Assembly (NCBI GenBank): GCA_945877545.1
Contig: CAMCSO010000008.1
Coordinates: forward strand, 1-36,303
DNA length: 36,303 bases
Reading direction: 5' to 3'
From: Bifidobacterium breve
Lineage (GTDB): Bacteria > Actinomycetota > Actinomycetes > S36-B12
Positions 9,573 through 16,345 of the stretch are shown one piece after another. Position 1 is the stretch's first letter. Each line of letters begins with the position of its first letter. The notes beneath the pieces are model-generated. The model ran no database searches. It was given only the letters and a program-made list of their open reading frames with translations, and had not been told where the DNA came from. Made by a program: the position numbers and the translations under genes.

Positions 9573-10054
9573 CCGGCGTCGTCGTTCTCATCGTTGTCCT
9601 CGTGGCCGCCACCGCCTTCGGATTGTGGCGCCGCAGGGTCGACGGTCGCATGCGCGACACCGCTGATGGCCGGCCGGTTCCGGTGGCTGATGATGATGCT
9701 GAGGTGGGGATGGACGAGGAGCAGGGGGCGACGCTCGATGAGCGTGAGCTTGGCGCGCCTCTCGGGGCACGGGCCACCCTCCTGCAGTTCTCGACCGCGT
9801 TCTGCCAGCCGTGCCGTGCCACCCGCCGCATTCTCGATGAGGTGGCGGCGATGGTCGAGGGCGTCGTCCACATGGAGATCGATGCGGAGGCCCACCTTGA
9901 CCTGGTACGCCGCCTTGACATCCGAAGAACCCCAACCGTGCTCATCCTCGATAGCGACGGGGTCATCCGCAAGCGCGCATCGGGGCTCCCTCGGAAGGTC
10001 GACGTGATCGCGGCGCTGGGAGCGGTCACCGGCCCTGCGAGTTCTTCGCAGTAG
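9569..10054 (+). CDS. Membrane-anchored thioredoxin-fold protein (ThiX-like)
   Basis: Starting at the ATG that overlaps the hydrolase stop (ATGA), the product is 161 residues. It has one N-terminal transmembrane helix (TGVVVLIVVLVAATAFGLW), an acidic linker, and a thioredoxin domain with the redox motif FCQPCR and a cis-proline region RRTPTVLILDSDG. It would be tethered to the membrane and reduce or exchange disulfides. The position between the glnR region and DUF4395 corresponds to mycobacterial Rv0816c (thiX). The track start at 9524 adds 15 residues inside the hydrolase gene and is not favoured. Confidence 0.85.
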   Translation: MTGVVVLIVVLVAATAFGLWRRRVDGRMRDTADGRPVPVADDDAEVGMDEEQGATLDERELGAPLGARATLLQFSTAFCQPCRATRRILDEVAAMVEGVVHMEIDAEAHLDLVRRLDIRRTPTVLILDSDGVIRKRASGLPRKVDVIAALGAVTGPASSSQ

Positions 10055-10106
10055 GCCAATTCGTCCACTAGTGCGAAATCACGTTGTCGCTGTCGGGCCA
10101 TGTGAT

Positions 10107-10112
10107 TAGCCT
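10107..10112 (+). promoter_or_regulatory. -10 box TAGCCT for the DUF4395 gene (leaderless type)
   Basis: TAGCCT ends 7 nt before the ATG at 10120, preceded by TGTGAT. Transcription would begin at or next to the start codon, in line with the missing ribosome-binding site. Similar spacing recurs at several genes in this window. Confidence 0.5.
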
Positions 10113-10119
10113 GCAAACT

Positions 10120-10575
10120 ATGACCTCACCACTCGTGCCCGATGCCCGCACTACCGTTGACCCACGGGGGCCTCGATTCGGTGCGTCGATCACCGTCATC
10201 GTCCTTGCAGCGGCCCTCGTGACCGCTGGGTCACCCGTTGGCCTCGTGCTCATTGCCTGGCAGACCCTCGTCTTCGCGCTTGGCGCCTTCATCGGGCTCT
10301 ATGCGCAGCCGTACGGGGTGATCTTTCGCAAGCTCATCTGCCCACGGCTGACGCCGCCGACGGAGCTTGAGGATGCAGCACCCCCCCGCTTCGCTCAGCT
10401 CGTCGGATTTGCGTTCCTCGCGATTGCGCTGGTCTCCACGCTCGCGGGAGCATCCGCCATCGCGATGGTGGCTGTCGGGTTCGCGCTGGCGGCAGCGTTC
10501 CTCAATGCTGCATTCAATTTCTGCCTCGGATGCGAGATGTACCTCATCAGCAAACGGGTCCTCGTTCGTGGGTGA
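10120..10575 (+). CDS. DUF4395 membrane protein
   Basis: The 151-residue protein has about four transmembrane helices and the typical DUF4395 features: an N-terminal DPRGPRFGASIT stretch, a middle AQPYGVIFRKLICPRL loop, and a C-terminal CLGCEMYLISKR. The paired CLGC cysteines next to a thioredoxin-like gene hint at a shared thiol-redox or sulfur-transfer role, which is inference. The upstream track start (10084) lies ahead of a good -10 box and is rejected in favour of ATG 10120. It ends 19 bp from the convergent DsrE-like gene. Confidence 0.85.
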   Translation: MTSPLVPDARTTVDPRGPRFGASITVIVLAAALVTAGSPVGLVLIAWQTLVFALGAFIGLYAQPYGVIFRKLICPRLTPPTELEDAAPPRFAQLVGFAFLAIALVSTLAGASAIAMVAVGFALAAAFLNAAFNFCLGCEMYLISKRVLVRG

Positions 10576-10593
10576 CCCCGGCTGGACCCTGAT

Positions 10594-10968
10594 TCAGTAG
10601 ACGAGTGCCTGCGTTAGGGGTGCGACCGCCTCCTCCACGAACGCGGTCGCTCCCTTGATGCGCACTCCGGGCAGGCAGTCCTCGGCGGTGATGCCCCGAC
10701 GTTCTGCGCACTGAATGCACACGGTCACTGATCCCGAATCGAGGATCAGCGAGAGGAGGGCATCGAGCGGGGCGGAGCCGGCAAGTTCAAAGGCTGCAGC
10801 GCGTCCGGGCACCGCCAGCCATGCGGCCTCACCGGTCAGCCAGAGCGATACCGAAACCCCCGAGCTGACGGCTGCTGCGGCCACCGTAAAGGCCTGCGCG
10901 CACCGCTCGGGGTCGTCGGCGCCGGCGGTTGATTTAACGAGCAAGCGAACCGAACCCTCCGAGGCCAT
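10594..10968 (-). CDS. DsrE-family-like protein
   Basis: The 124-residue product (from ATG 10968) reads VRLLVKSTAGADDPERCAQAFTVAAAAVSSGVSVSLWLTGEAAWL, followed by a CIQCAERRGI segment and an ALVY end. This matches small DsrE/TusD-like proteins found beside ThiX and DUF4395 genes in Actinobacteria. The two cysteines (CIQC) sit where DsrE-type sulfur carriers have their active cysteine, so sulfur relay is possible. The track start at 10989 would collide with the divergent small gene's ATG. The 10968 start fits family length better but also leaves only 19 bp between the start codons. Start confidence is moderate. Confidence 0.75.
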   Translation of the reverse strand: MASEGSVRLLVKSTAGADDPERCAQAFTVAAAAVSSGVSVSLWLTGEAAWLAVPGRAAAFELAGSAPLDALLSLILDSGSVTVCIQCAERRGITAEDCLPGVRIKGATAFVEEAVAPLTQALVY

Positions 10969-10974
10969 GAACGG

Positions 10975-10980
10975 TAGGCT
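10975..10980 (+). promoter_or_regulatory. -10 box TAGGCT for the 33-residue membrane peptide gene
   Basis: TAGGCT lies exactly 7 nt before ATG 10988, the same layout as the other leaderless-type promoters here. No ribosome-binding site precedes the ATG. It overlaps the 5' end of the divergent DsrE-like gene. Confidence 0.5.
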
Positions 10981-10987
10981 GCCGCAC

Positions 10988-11089
10988 ATGATCGATGCCG
11001 TCTACACCGGACTCCTCGTGGCGTCACTTGCCGTGGCCGGGCTGGCGTGCTTCTTCATCGTTGTTCGGATGTTCAAGGGTCGGGCGTGA
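10988..11089 (+). CDS. Small single-pass membrane protein (33 residues)
   Basis: This ORF was seen only as the tail of a longer shadow ORF in the track. It encodes MIDAVYTGLLVASLAVAGL followed by ACFFIVVRMFKGRA: one transmembrane helix with a short basic tail (RMFKGR). Three facts support it as real. A TAGGCT box sits 7 nt upstream, its stop overlaps the nitrobindin GTG start as GTGA, and the sequence is a clean hydrophobic helix. It would be cotranscribed with the nitrobindin, Fur and ygfZ genes. I do not recognise a family. It may stabilise or anchor a partner at the membrane. Confidence 0.65.
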   Translation: MIDAVYTGLLVASLAVAGLACFFIVVRMFKGRA

Positions 11090-11637
11090 ATATGGATGCA
11101 GGCAGCGAGTCGACAATCCCGGAGCAGTTGCTCCCACTCTCGTGGCTGATCGGCCGCTGGACCGGAGTCGGCACGGGCCAGTACCCGTCGATCGATGACT
11201 TCAGGTTCGGGCAGGAGGTTACCTTCTCGACCGATGGCCGGCCCTTCCTCAGTTATGCATCCCGGAGCTGGCTCCTCGACGACGACGGCAACCGGGTGCG
11301 TCCCCTTGCCACCGAATCAGGCTTCTGGCGGCCGCGACCCCACAACCAGGTGGAGGTCCAACTCGCCCATCCGACTGGATATTCGGAAATCTGGTATGGC
11401 AATGTCGAGATCACCGGTCTGGAGAACGCCCGCATCACCGGTGCCCGGGCTGAGCTTCGCACCGACATGGTGGGGCGAACCGAGAGTGCAAAGGAGTACG
11501 CCGGCGGGCACCGGCTCTATGGCCTCGTTGATGACCGTCTCCTGTGGACCTTCGATATGTCCGCCGTCGGCCAGCCCATCACCAATCACCTCGCGGCCAC
11601 CTTGAATCGCGCCGATGACGGCGCGCCACCCGCATGA
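11086..11637 (+). CDS. Nitrobindin-family heme-binding beta-barrel protein
   Basis: The product (183 residues from GTG 11086) contains the family signature GRWTGVGTGQYPSI near the N-terminus and a C-terminal NHLAATLNR, where nitrobindins carry the heme-ligating histidine. The fold is a FABP-like beta-barrel that binds ferric heme and reacts with nitric oxide or peroxynitrite; mycobacterial Rv0813c is the positional counterpart. GTG 11086 overlaps the small gene's stop and has AAGG 7 nt upstream. ATG 11092 is an alternative. The stop overlaps the Fur gene start (ATGA). Confidence 0.88.
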   Translation: MNMDAGSESTIPEQLLPLSWLIGRWTGVGTGQYPSIDDFRFGQEVTFSTDGRPFLSYASRSWLLDDDGNRVRPLATESGFWRPRPHNQVEVQLAHPTGYSEIWYGNVEITGLENARITGARAELRTDMVGRTESAKEYAGGHRLYGLVDDRLLWTFDMSAVGQPITNHLAATLNRADDGAPPA

Positions 11638-12080
11638 TCGTCGACTGGGACCGACGCCTGCGCGAGCACGGGTTCCGCATCACCCCGCAGCGTCAACTCG
11701 TCCTTGAGGCGGTGGAGCGGCTACGTCACGGAACGCCCGAGGAGATCCTCGTTGAGGTCCAGCGCACGGCGTCCGGCGTCAACCTGTCGACCGTGTACCG
11801 CACCCTCGAAGTCCTCGAGGATGTCGGCCTCGTCACCCACGCTCACATCGGACATGGGGCACCGACCTACCACGCAGTCGACGAGCACATGCACATCCAC
11901 CTGGTCTGCGACCTGTGCTCGAAAGTTTCCAGCGTGCCAGCCGAGGTGGCGTCGCAATTCGTGAGCAGTCTGAAGGCTGATCATGGGTTCGTCACCGATA
12001 TTTCGCACGTCTCGATTCACGGCTGGTGCGTCGAGTGCGTCGAGGCATCTAGGGCTGACGCCGAGGTGAGCCCTCAGTGA
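11634..12080 (+). CDS. Fur-family metalloregulator
   Basis: The 148-residue protein has the Fur winged helix (REHGFRITPQRQLVLEAV and NLSTVYRTLEVLEDVGLV), the metal-binding HMHIHLVCDLC stretch and a second Cys pair (CVEC) that would form the structural zinc site with CDLC. Fur-family proteins repress metal uptake or peroxide-response genes in the cytoplasm. The metal cannot be told from sequence; iron, zinc or peroxide sensing are all open. It overlaps the nitrobindin gene (ATGA) upstream and ygfZ (GTGA) downstream, so heme/NO handling, metal control and Fe-S maintenance would be transcribed together. Confidence 0.92.
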   Translation: MIVDWDRRLREHGFRITPQRQLVLEAVERLRHGTPEEILVEVQRTASGVNLSTVYRTLEVLEDVGLVTHAHIGHGAPTYHAVDEHMHIHLVCDLCSKVSSVPAEVASQFVSSLKADHGFVTDISHVSIHGWCVECVEASRADAEVSPQ

Positions 12081-13078
12081 GCGATGCTCCCCGCAGTGCC
12101 GTTCCACCGCCCGATGGCTCCGCCGACCCGCTCGTTGCGTGGCATTTCGGGGATCCCCATGGCGAGCAGCGCCGACTCTCGCAGGGCGAGGGGATCGTGG
12201 ACCTGTCGAATCGAGGCGTGGTGACCGTCACGGGTGTTGATCGACTCTCGTGGCTGCATAGCCTCACTTCGCAGCATGTTGAGCACCTCGGTGCAGGGGA
12301 GTCTGCGCTCGCACTCATCCTCAGCCCGCACGGCCATGTCGAACACGAACTTCATCTCATCGACGATGGGGAGACCGCTTGGATCGTCACCCAGCCCGGC
12401 GCTGCCCCGGAACTCACCCGCTACCTCGACTCGATGCGGTTCATGCTCCGGGTTGAGGTAGCCGACGTTTCAGATGCCTTCGCCGTGGTCTGGGAGCCCT
12501 CCGCGCAGTCTGATGCGCATGCGCCCACGTGGGTGGTGCCCGAGCCCTTCGCTTCCCGGGGCTATCGAGGCCGCGAAGTCATCATCGCGCGCGCGGCACT
12601 CACAGCCCGGCTCGACGAGGCCGCGCCCGCCGGCACCTGGGCCCTCGAGGCGATACGCGTGGCGGCTGCAATGCCGCGACTGGGCCAGGAGACCGACCAC
12701 CGAACGATCCCGCACGAGGTGGGCTGGATCCCGGCTGCGGTCCACCTGCAGAAGGGGTGCTATCGAGGTCAGGAGACCGTGGCCCGCGTGCAGAACCTCG
12801 GGAAGCCGCCGCGCCGACTGGTGCTCCTTCACCTAGATGGCTCTGATGAGGTAACCCTCGCGCATGGTGATCCGGTCTTCTCTGGCGATCGGGAGGTCGG
12901 TTGGGTCGGCTCGTTCGCACGTCATTTCGAACTCGGGCCGGTAGCGCTCGCCATCGTCAAGCGGAATGTCACGGTTGATGCCCCGCTAGTGGTGCGCCAC
13001 GTGATCGGGGACGGGACACCGTCCGCGCGAACTGCAGAGATAGCAGCGGCGCAAGAAACAATCGCCCCACCCACCTAA
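12077..13078 (+). CDS. ygfZ: Folate-dependent Fe-S cluster protein YgfZ/GcvT-like
   Basis: The 333-residue protein carries the YgfZ signature KGCYRGQETVARVQ with its conserved cysteine. An N-terminal GcvT-type folate-binding fold (VTVTGVDRLSWLHSLTSQ) and a C-terminal barrel (GDREVGWVGSFARH) flank it. YgfZ helps assemble or repair certain Fe-S enzymes using tetrahydrofolate. The mycobacterial equivalent, Rv0811c, lies near the nitrobindin gene as here. The GTG start overlaps the Fur stop. It is convergent with dtd across a repeat-containing gap. Confidence 0.92.
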   Translation: MSDAPRSAVPPPDGSADPLVAWHFGDPHGEQRRLSQGEGIVDLSNRGVVTVTGVDRLSWLHSLTSQHVEHLGAGESALALILSPHGHVEHELHLIDDGETAWIVTQPGAAPELTRYLDSMRFMLRVEVADVSDAFAVVWEPSAQSDAHAPTWVVPEPFASRGYRGREVIIARAALTARLDEAAPAGTWALEAIRVAAAMPRLGQETDHRTIPHEVGWIPAAVHLQKGCYRGQETVARVQNLGKPPRRLVLLHLDGSDEVTLAHGDPVFSGDREVGWVGSFARHFELGPVALAIVKRNVTVDAPLVVRHVIGDGTPSARTAEIAAAQETIAPPT

Positions 13079-13089
13079 CCCCCCCTCCA

Positions 13090-13178
13090 TTCATCTAGCC
13101 CAGAATCCGGGTGAGATGAATGAATTTGTGTCGTTTCGAGGCTGATTCGTTCATCTGGCCCAGAATCCGGGTGAGATG
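13090..13178. repeat. Two 29-bp direct repeats, each able to fold as a hairpin
   Basis: TTCATCTRGCCCAGAATCCG plus GGTGAGATG occurs at 13090-13118 and at 13150-13178, with one mismatch and a 60-bp period. In the first copy TTCATCT pairs with AGATGAA and CCC with GGG, leaving AGAATCC as the loop. The pair fills the gap between convergent ygfZ and dtd, so a two-way transcription-stop role is possible, though no U-tract follows. The core TTCATC...CAGAATCCGG is shared with the ends of the element at 35801-36076. Confidence 0.75.
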
Positions 13179-13188
13179 GGTCGAGGGG

Positions 13189-13668
13189 TTAGCGGGTGGT
13201 GTCGAGGGTGATCGTCATGGGTCCGTCGTTGACGAGTTGGACGCGCATATCGGCGCCGAAGATCCCCGTTGCGACCCTGGCTCCCCTCGCACGGAAGCGC
13301 TCGGCGAAGGCATCGACGAGGGGCTCGGCCAGTTGTCCGGGTGCAGCGGCGTCCCACGTGGGCCTTCGGCCCTTGCGAGTCTCGGCGTAGAGCGTGAACT
13401 GGCTGATGACGAGCACTGGGAGTCCGAGATCGGACGCGGAGACCTCCCGGCCGACATCAGGGGCGAGTGACACCCCTGCCACTCTCGCGTGCTCGTGTCC
13501 GAAGATTCGCAGGTCGTAGATCTTGTCGGCGAGGGAGAATGCGAGGGGCTCATCATCGTCATGTGTGATCCCGATGAGGACGACAAGTCCGGGTCCATCG
13601 AATGAGCCGACGACGGTGCCAGCGACTGCGACCGAGGCCCCATCAGCCCGTTGCACCACCGCTCTCAC
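13189..13668 (-). CDS. dtd: D-aminoacyl-tRNA deacylase
   Basis: The 159-residue product has the family length and both hallmark motifs: SQFTLYA in the middle and a C-terminal NDGPMTI, equivalent to the NxGPxT motif that forms the dimeric active site. The start MRAVVQRADGASV is typical. Dtd frees tRNAs mischarged with D-amino acids or glycine in the cytosol. The GTG start is 25 bp from the divergent asparaginase remnant. Confidence 0.95.
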   Translation of the reverse strand: MRAVVQRADGASVAVAGTVVGSFDGPGLVVLIGITHDDDEPLAFSLADKIYDLRIFGHEHARVAGVSLAPDVGREVSASDLGLPVLVISQFTLYAETRKGRRPTWDAAAPGQLAEPLVDAFAERFRARGARVATGIFGADMRVQLVNDGPMTITLDTTR

Positions 13669-13693
13669 GAGCCCAGCGTGCCATCATGCGCCC

Positions 13694-13960
13694 GTGACAC
13701 AACACGGGCCCGTCGTCCTCGCCGACGTCGTGCGAAACGGATTCGTTGAGGGCACCGAGGTTGGGCACGCCGTGCTCGTGGCCCCGGATGGTCAGGTCGA
13801 GCGTGAGTTGTGGATCCGGCAGGGCAAGGCCCCGCGATCAATTGCCATGAACTGCTCGGGCGAGCACACGGCGATGCTGGCGACCCGCGGAGCCAATCGC
13901 CCACATCCGGGTCGATGACTGCGGTTCACCCGTGCCGGCAATGAGCGCCGCTTGCTATTG
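13694..13960 (+). pseudogene. Degraded L-asparaginase II gene remnant
   Basis: GTG 13694 opens a reading frame that matches the N-terminus of asparaginase II (VVLADVVRNGFVEGTEVGHAVLVAPDGQVE). It then jumps directly to the family's central motif APRSIAMNCSGEHTAMLATR and stops at 13918. In another frame, about 13907-13942, AHIRVDDCGSPVPAM matches the next conserved block (VDGCG.P..A). Roughly 250 residues of the normal ~320 are missing, in several deletions plus a frameshift. The fragments keep their correct order, so this is a dead gene eroding in place, not a small new protein. Confidence 0.8.
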
Positions 13961-13968
13961 CACGCAGC

Positions 13969-13990
13969 CCCGCTTGCAAAAGCAAGCGGG
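13969..13990. promoter_or_regulatory. Perfect 9-bp inverted repeat upstream of the XRE regulator
   Basis: CCCGCTTGC-AAAA-GCAAGCGGG is a perfect stem with a 4-nt spacer, ending 18 bp before the XRE regulator start. No U-tract follows. The placement fits an autoregulatory operator or a leader hairpin. It could also terminate any transcript from the dead asparaginase gene. Confidence 0.5.
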
Positions 13991-14008
13991 TTCAGGCACC
14001 ATGGCGTC

Positions 14009-14380
14009 ATGGCACGAATCGACGTCAGCGGCCTCGGGGATTACATCAAGGCGCAACGGGACCAGGCGCAGATGTCCCTGCGCCAACTCGCAAACGCTGC
14101 GGAGATTTCCAATCCTTACCTGAGTCAGGTGGAACGGGGGCTGCGTAAGCCCAGTGCCGACATCCTCGCTCGCATTGCCCAGGGACTGCGGATCTCCGCT
14201 GAGACCCTGTATGTGCAGGCTGGGATTCTGGCCGAGCGGGAAGGCGATGAGACCGTCACAACGGCGATCGCATCCGACTCGACCCTCACCGAACGGCAGC
14301 GAACCACGCTGCTGCAGATCTACGCCGCCTTCCAAGCAGAGAATCGCGGCAATCGAGAGGACACCGATCAACATGACTGA
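14009..14380 (+). CDS. XRE-family helix-turn-helix regulator
   Basis: The 123-residue product has a clear XRE/lambda-repressor HTH (IKAQRDQAQMSLRQLANAAE, then ISNPYLSQVERGLRKPSADIL) in residues about 10-65 and a short helical C-terminus, probably for dimerisation. Start ATG 14009 gives the family-like MARIDVSGLGDYI; the track start at 13952 would read through the inverted repeat and is rejected. It overlaps the next gene by 8 nt. Mycobacterial Rv0474 lies in the same place, before hbhA and the DUF2516 gene. Targets are unknown. Confidence 0.88.
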   Translation: MARIDVSGLGDYIKAQRDQAQMSLRQLANAAEISNPYLSQVERGLRKPSADILARIAQGLRISAETLYVQAGILAEREGDETVTTAIASDSTLTERQRTTLLQIYAAFQAENRGNREDTDQHD

Positions 14381-14738
14381 GCAGACCACGAACCCGAAGG
14401 CCACCGTCAAACCGAAGGCCACCACCAAATCGAAGACCGCCACCAAGTCGAAGACCGCGACCACAGCCAAGGAGACCGCACGGTTCAGCCTGCCCTTCGC
14501 GGTCCCGACGTTCGACCTGCCGAAGGTCGATCTCTCGAAGGTCGATCTCTCGAAGGTCGACCTGCCGAAGGTCGATCTGTCGAAATTTGATCCGCGCGAA
14601 CTCGACGTGCACGCGTTGGCATCCACCGCGAAAGATGCCGCCGTGAGCGCGAAGAGGAAGGCAACTGCTGTATCGAACGACGTTCGTAAGAACATCACCC
14701 ACACGGTCACCCTCGTTCGAGAGGCCGTAGGAATCTGA
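14373..14738 (+). CDS. Lys/Ala-rich repeat protein in the HbhA position
   Basis: From ATG 14373 the product is 121 residues. Residues 1-37 are a Lys/Thr/Ala tract (KATTKSKTATKSKTATT). Residues about 45-74 hold a five-residue repeat KVDL(S/P), and the C-terminal third (STAKDAAVSAKRKATAVSND) is amphipathic helix. There is no signal peptide or membrane helix. Its neighbours (XRE regulator before, DUF2516 after) match those of mycobacterial hbhA, a heparin- and DNA-binding adhesin. Overall similarity is low, and the lysine-rich part is at the opposite end. A basic, surface- or nucleoid-associated role is inferred only. Confidence 0.6.
   Translation: MTEQTTNPKATVKPKATTKSKTATKSKTATTAKETARFSLPFAVPTFDLPKVDLSKVDLSKVDLPKVDLSKFDPRELDVHALASTAKDAAVSAKRKATAVSNDVRKNITHTVTLVREAVGI
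14523..14582 (+). repeat. Four tandem 15-bp coding repeats (KVDLS/P)
   Basis: AAGGTCGATCTCTCG-type units occur four times in tandem, with synonymous drift in the later copies (GACCTGCCG, GATCTGTCG). They encode KVDLS-KVDLS-KVDLP-KVDLS inside the HbhA-position gene. The near-identical first two units suggest recent slippage or unequal exchange, so copy number may vary between strains. Confidence 0.85.
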
Positions 14739-14767
14739 CCGCCTCACGATGGTTGCGCGGCGTGCGT

Positions 14768-14773
14768 TAGCGT
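14768..14773 (+). promoter_or_regulatory. -10 box TAGCGT for the DUF2516 gene (leaderless type)
   Basis: TAGCGT is followed by exactly 6 nt and then ATG 14780. No ribosome-binding site is present. This suggests DUF2516 has its own promoter in the 41 bp after the HbhA-position gene. Confidence 0.45.
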
Positions 14774-14779
14774 GTTGGA

Positions 14780-15061
14780 ATGTTTGGAGCCGTTCAGGGC
14801 CTTGTCATCTACGCGCTGTGGATCGTCCTTCTTATTGTCAAAGGGGTCGCATTCATTGATTGTGTCCGTCGACCGCCGCAGGCGTTCCCGGCAGTAGGCC
14901 GAAAGTCCAAGGTGCTGTGGCTGGTCCTCACCGGCCTAGCCGCCCTAGTCGGCTTGCTTCCGGGGTTGACTCTGGAGCTCTTCGGGATCGCGGGAACAGT
15001 CATCGCGCTGGTGTACCTCTTCGACGTACGACCCAAGATCATCGACATCACCAGTCGCTGA
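14780..15061 (+). CDS. DUF2516 membrane protein
   Basis: The 93-residue protein has three predicted transmembrane stretches (VIYALWIVLLIVKGVAFIDC, KVLWLVLTGLAALVGLLPG and FGIAGTVIALVYLFDV) and ends VRPKIIDITSR. Length, the FIDCVRRPPQAFPA loop and location after an HbhA-position gene match DUF2516 proteins such as mycobacterial Rv0476. Function is unknown. It ends one base before the convergent gpm1 stop. Confidence 0.85.
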   Translation: MFGAVQGLVIYALWIVLLIVKGVAFIDCVRRPPQAFPAVGRKSKVLWLVLTGLAALVGLLPGLTLELFGIAGTVIALVYLFDVRPKIIDITSR

Positions 15062-15062
15062 T

Positions 15063-15839
15063 CTACCGCCTTCCCTGTGCTGCGACGGCGGCTGACGCCT
15101 CAGCGGCAGCGGCAGGATCGAGGTACTCGCCCCCGCGGACGATCGGCCGAAGTGACTCGTCGAGCCGGTAGACGAGCGGAATGCCCGTGGGGATATTGAG
15201 GCCGGCAATCTCGGTGTCGGAGATGCCGTCGAGGTGCTTGACGAGGGCTCGAAGGGAGTTGCCGTGCGCAGCGACGAGGACGGTGAGCCCGGCACGCAGG
15301 TGCTCGGCGACGATGACGTCCTCCCAGTAGGGGATGAGTCGGTGGACGACGTCGGCGAGACACTCGGTCGCCGGGCGGGTCTCGGGCGGGAGCGCTGAGT
15401 AGCGGGGGTCATGGGTCTGCGCCCACTGGTCCTCGGGGTCGATGGGCGGAGGTGGCACGTCGTAGGAGCGACGCCACAGCATGAACTGCTCCTCGCCATA
15501 TTCCGCCAACGTCTCCTTTTTGTTCTTGCCTTGAAGGGCGCCGTAGTGTCGCTCGTTCAGGCGCCAGTTTCGGATGACGGGGATCCAGTGCCGGTCGCAG
15601 GCGTCAAGGGCCAGCTGTGAGGTTCGGATGGCACGACGGAGCAGCGAGGTGTGAACAACATCGGGGAGGAGGCCGGCCTGGGCGAGGAGTTCGCCGCCGC
15701 GGATGGCCTCGGCGACACCCTTCTCATTGAGGTCGACGTCGACCCAGCCGGTGAATAGGTTCTTCGCATTCCACTCGCTCTCGCCGTGGCGGAGCAGGAT
15801 GAGGGTGTACGGGGCATTCGTGGCTGAAGTCATCGTCAT
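15063..15839 (-). CDS. gpmA: 2,3-bisphosphoglycerate-dependent phosphoglycerate mutase
   Basis: The product is 258 residues and shows [12 protein letters not shown] (phospho-accepting histidine), [16 protein letters not shown] and [15 protein letters not shown], the classic dPGM motifs. It interconverts 3- and 2-phosphoglycerate in glycolysis. ATG 15839 overlaps the YbjN stop as ATGA; the track start at 15929 lies within that gene. An alternative ATG at 15833 differs by two residues. The order gpm1-YbjN-mshA on one strand, divergent from senX3-regX3, resembles Rv0486-Rv0491, where gpm1 is followed by senX3. Confidence 0.96.
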   Translation of the reverse strand: MTMTSATNAPYTLILLRHGESEWNAKNLFTGWVDVDLNEKGVAEAIRGGELLAQAGLLPDVVHTSLLRRAIRTSQLALDACDRHWIPVIRNWRLNERHYGALQGKNKKETLAEYGEEQFMLWRRSYDVPPPPIDPEDQWAQTHDPRYSALPPETRPATECLADVVHRLIPYWEDVIVAEHLRAGLTVLVAAHGNSLRALVKHLDGISDTEIAGLNIPTGIPLVYRLDESLRPIVRGGEYLDPAAAAEASAAVAAQGRR

Positions 15840-16345
15840 ATTCTGCCGGGGTCGGCCAAATGATCGATGAGGTGCTCGAAGGCAGCGAGGTTCTCGGTCG
15901 ACTCCCCGCGGCTTTTCCGCCACGCCCACTCCCGTCGGATTGCTGACGCGAAACCGATTTCGAGCACCGTGTTGAACGCGCCGTCGGAGTATTCGAGCGC
16001 GGAGCCTAGAAGCCGGTCGAGTTCGTCATCATTGAGCGAGGTGAGCGGCACCTTGCCGGTCAGGTAGATATCGCCGAGGTGATCGATGGCGAACGCGACG
16101 CCATACATGCGGCGGTTCTGCTCAAGGAGCCACGCATGAACGGCAGGCGCTTGCTCGTCTGGTTTTCGAGCGACGAATGCATTGATGGTGAGGGCGTGCG
16201 GGCCGATGGTGAGGGAGACGTTGGTCTTGAGTTTGCGGGTGCCCGGCAGTTCGACAACGAAGGTGTCCGGGGTTGAGCGCTCGAATTCGATCCCGGCGCG
16301 CTGGAGAAAGCCCTCGAGGTAGTCGGAGGGGGCAGGTGACGTCAT
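15836..16345 (-). CDS. YbjN-domain protein
   Basis: From ATG 16345 the product is 169 residues: [24 protein letters not shown]..., a central [32 protein letters not shown] and a C-terminal [13 protein letters not shown]. This is the YbjN fold, related to type III secretion chaperones, and the position between mshA and gpm1 matches mycobacterial Rv0487. Its role is not established. It overlaps mshA (ATGA) and gpmA (ATGA), so the three are co-translated. Confidence 0.85.
   Translation of the reverse strand: MTSPAPSDYLEGFLQRAGIEFERSTPDTFVVELPGTRKLKTNVSLTIGPHALTINAFVARKPDEQAPAVHAWLLEQNRRMYGVAFAIDHLGDIYLTGKVPLTSLNDDELDRLLGSALEYSDGAFNTVLEIGFASAIRREWAWRKSRGESTENLAAFEHLIDHLADPGRI

Noticed and set aside
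13120-13470. 116-residue plus-strand ORF near dtd
   Set aside because: It starts inside the 29-bp repeats and runs antisense to dtd.
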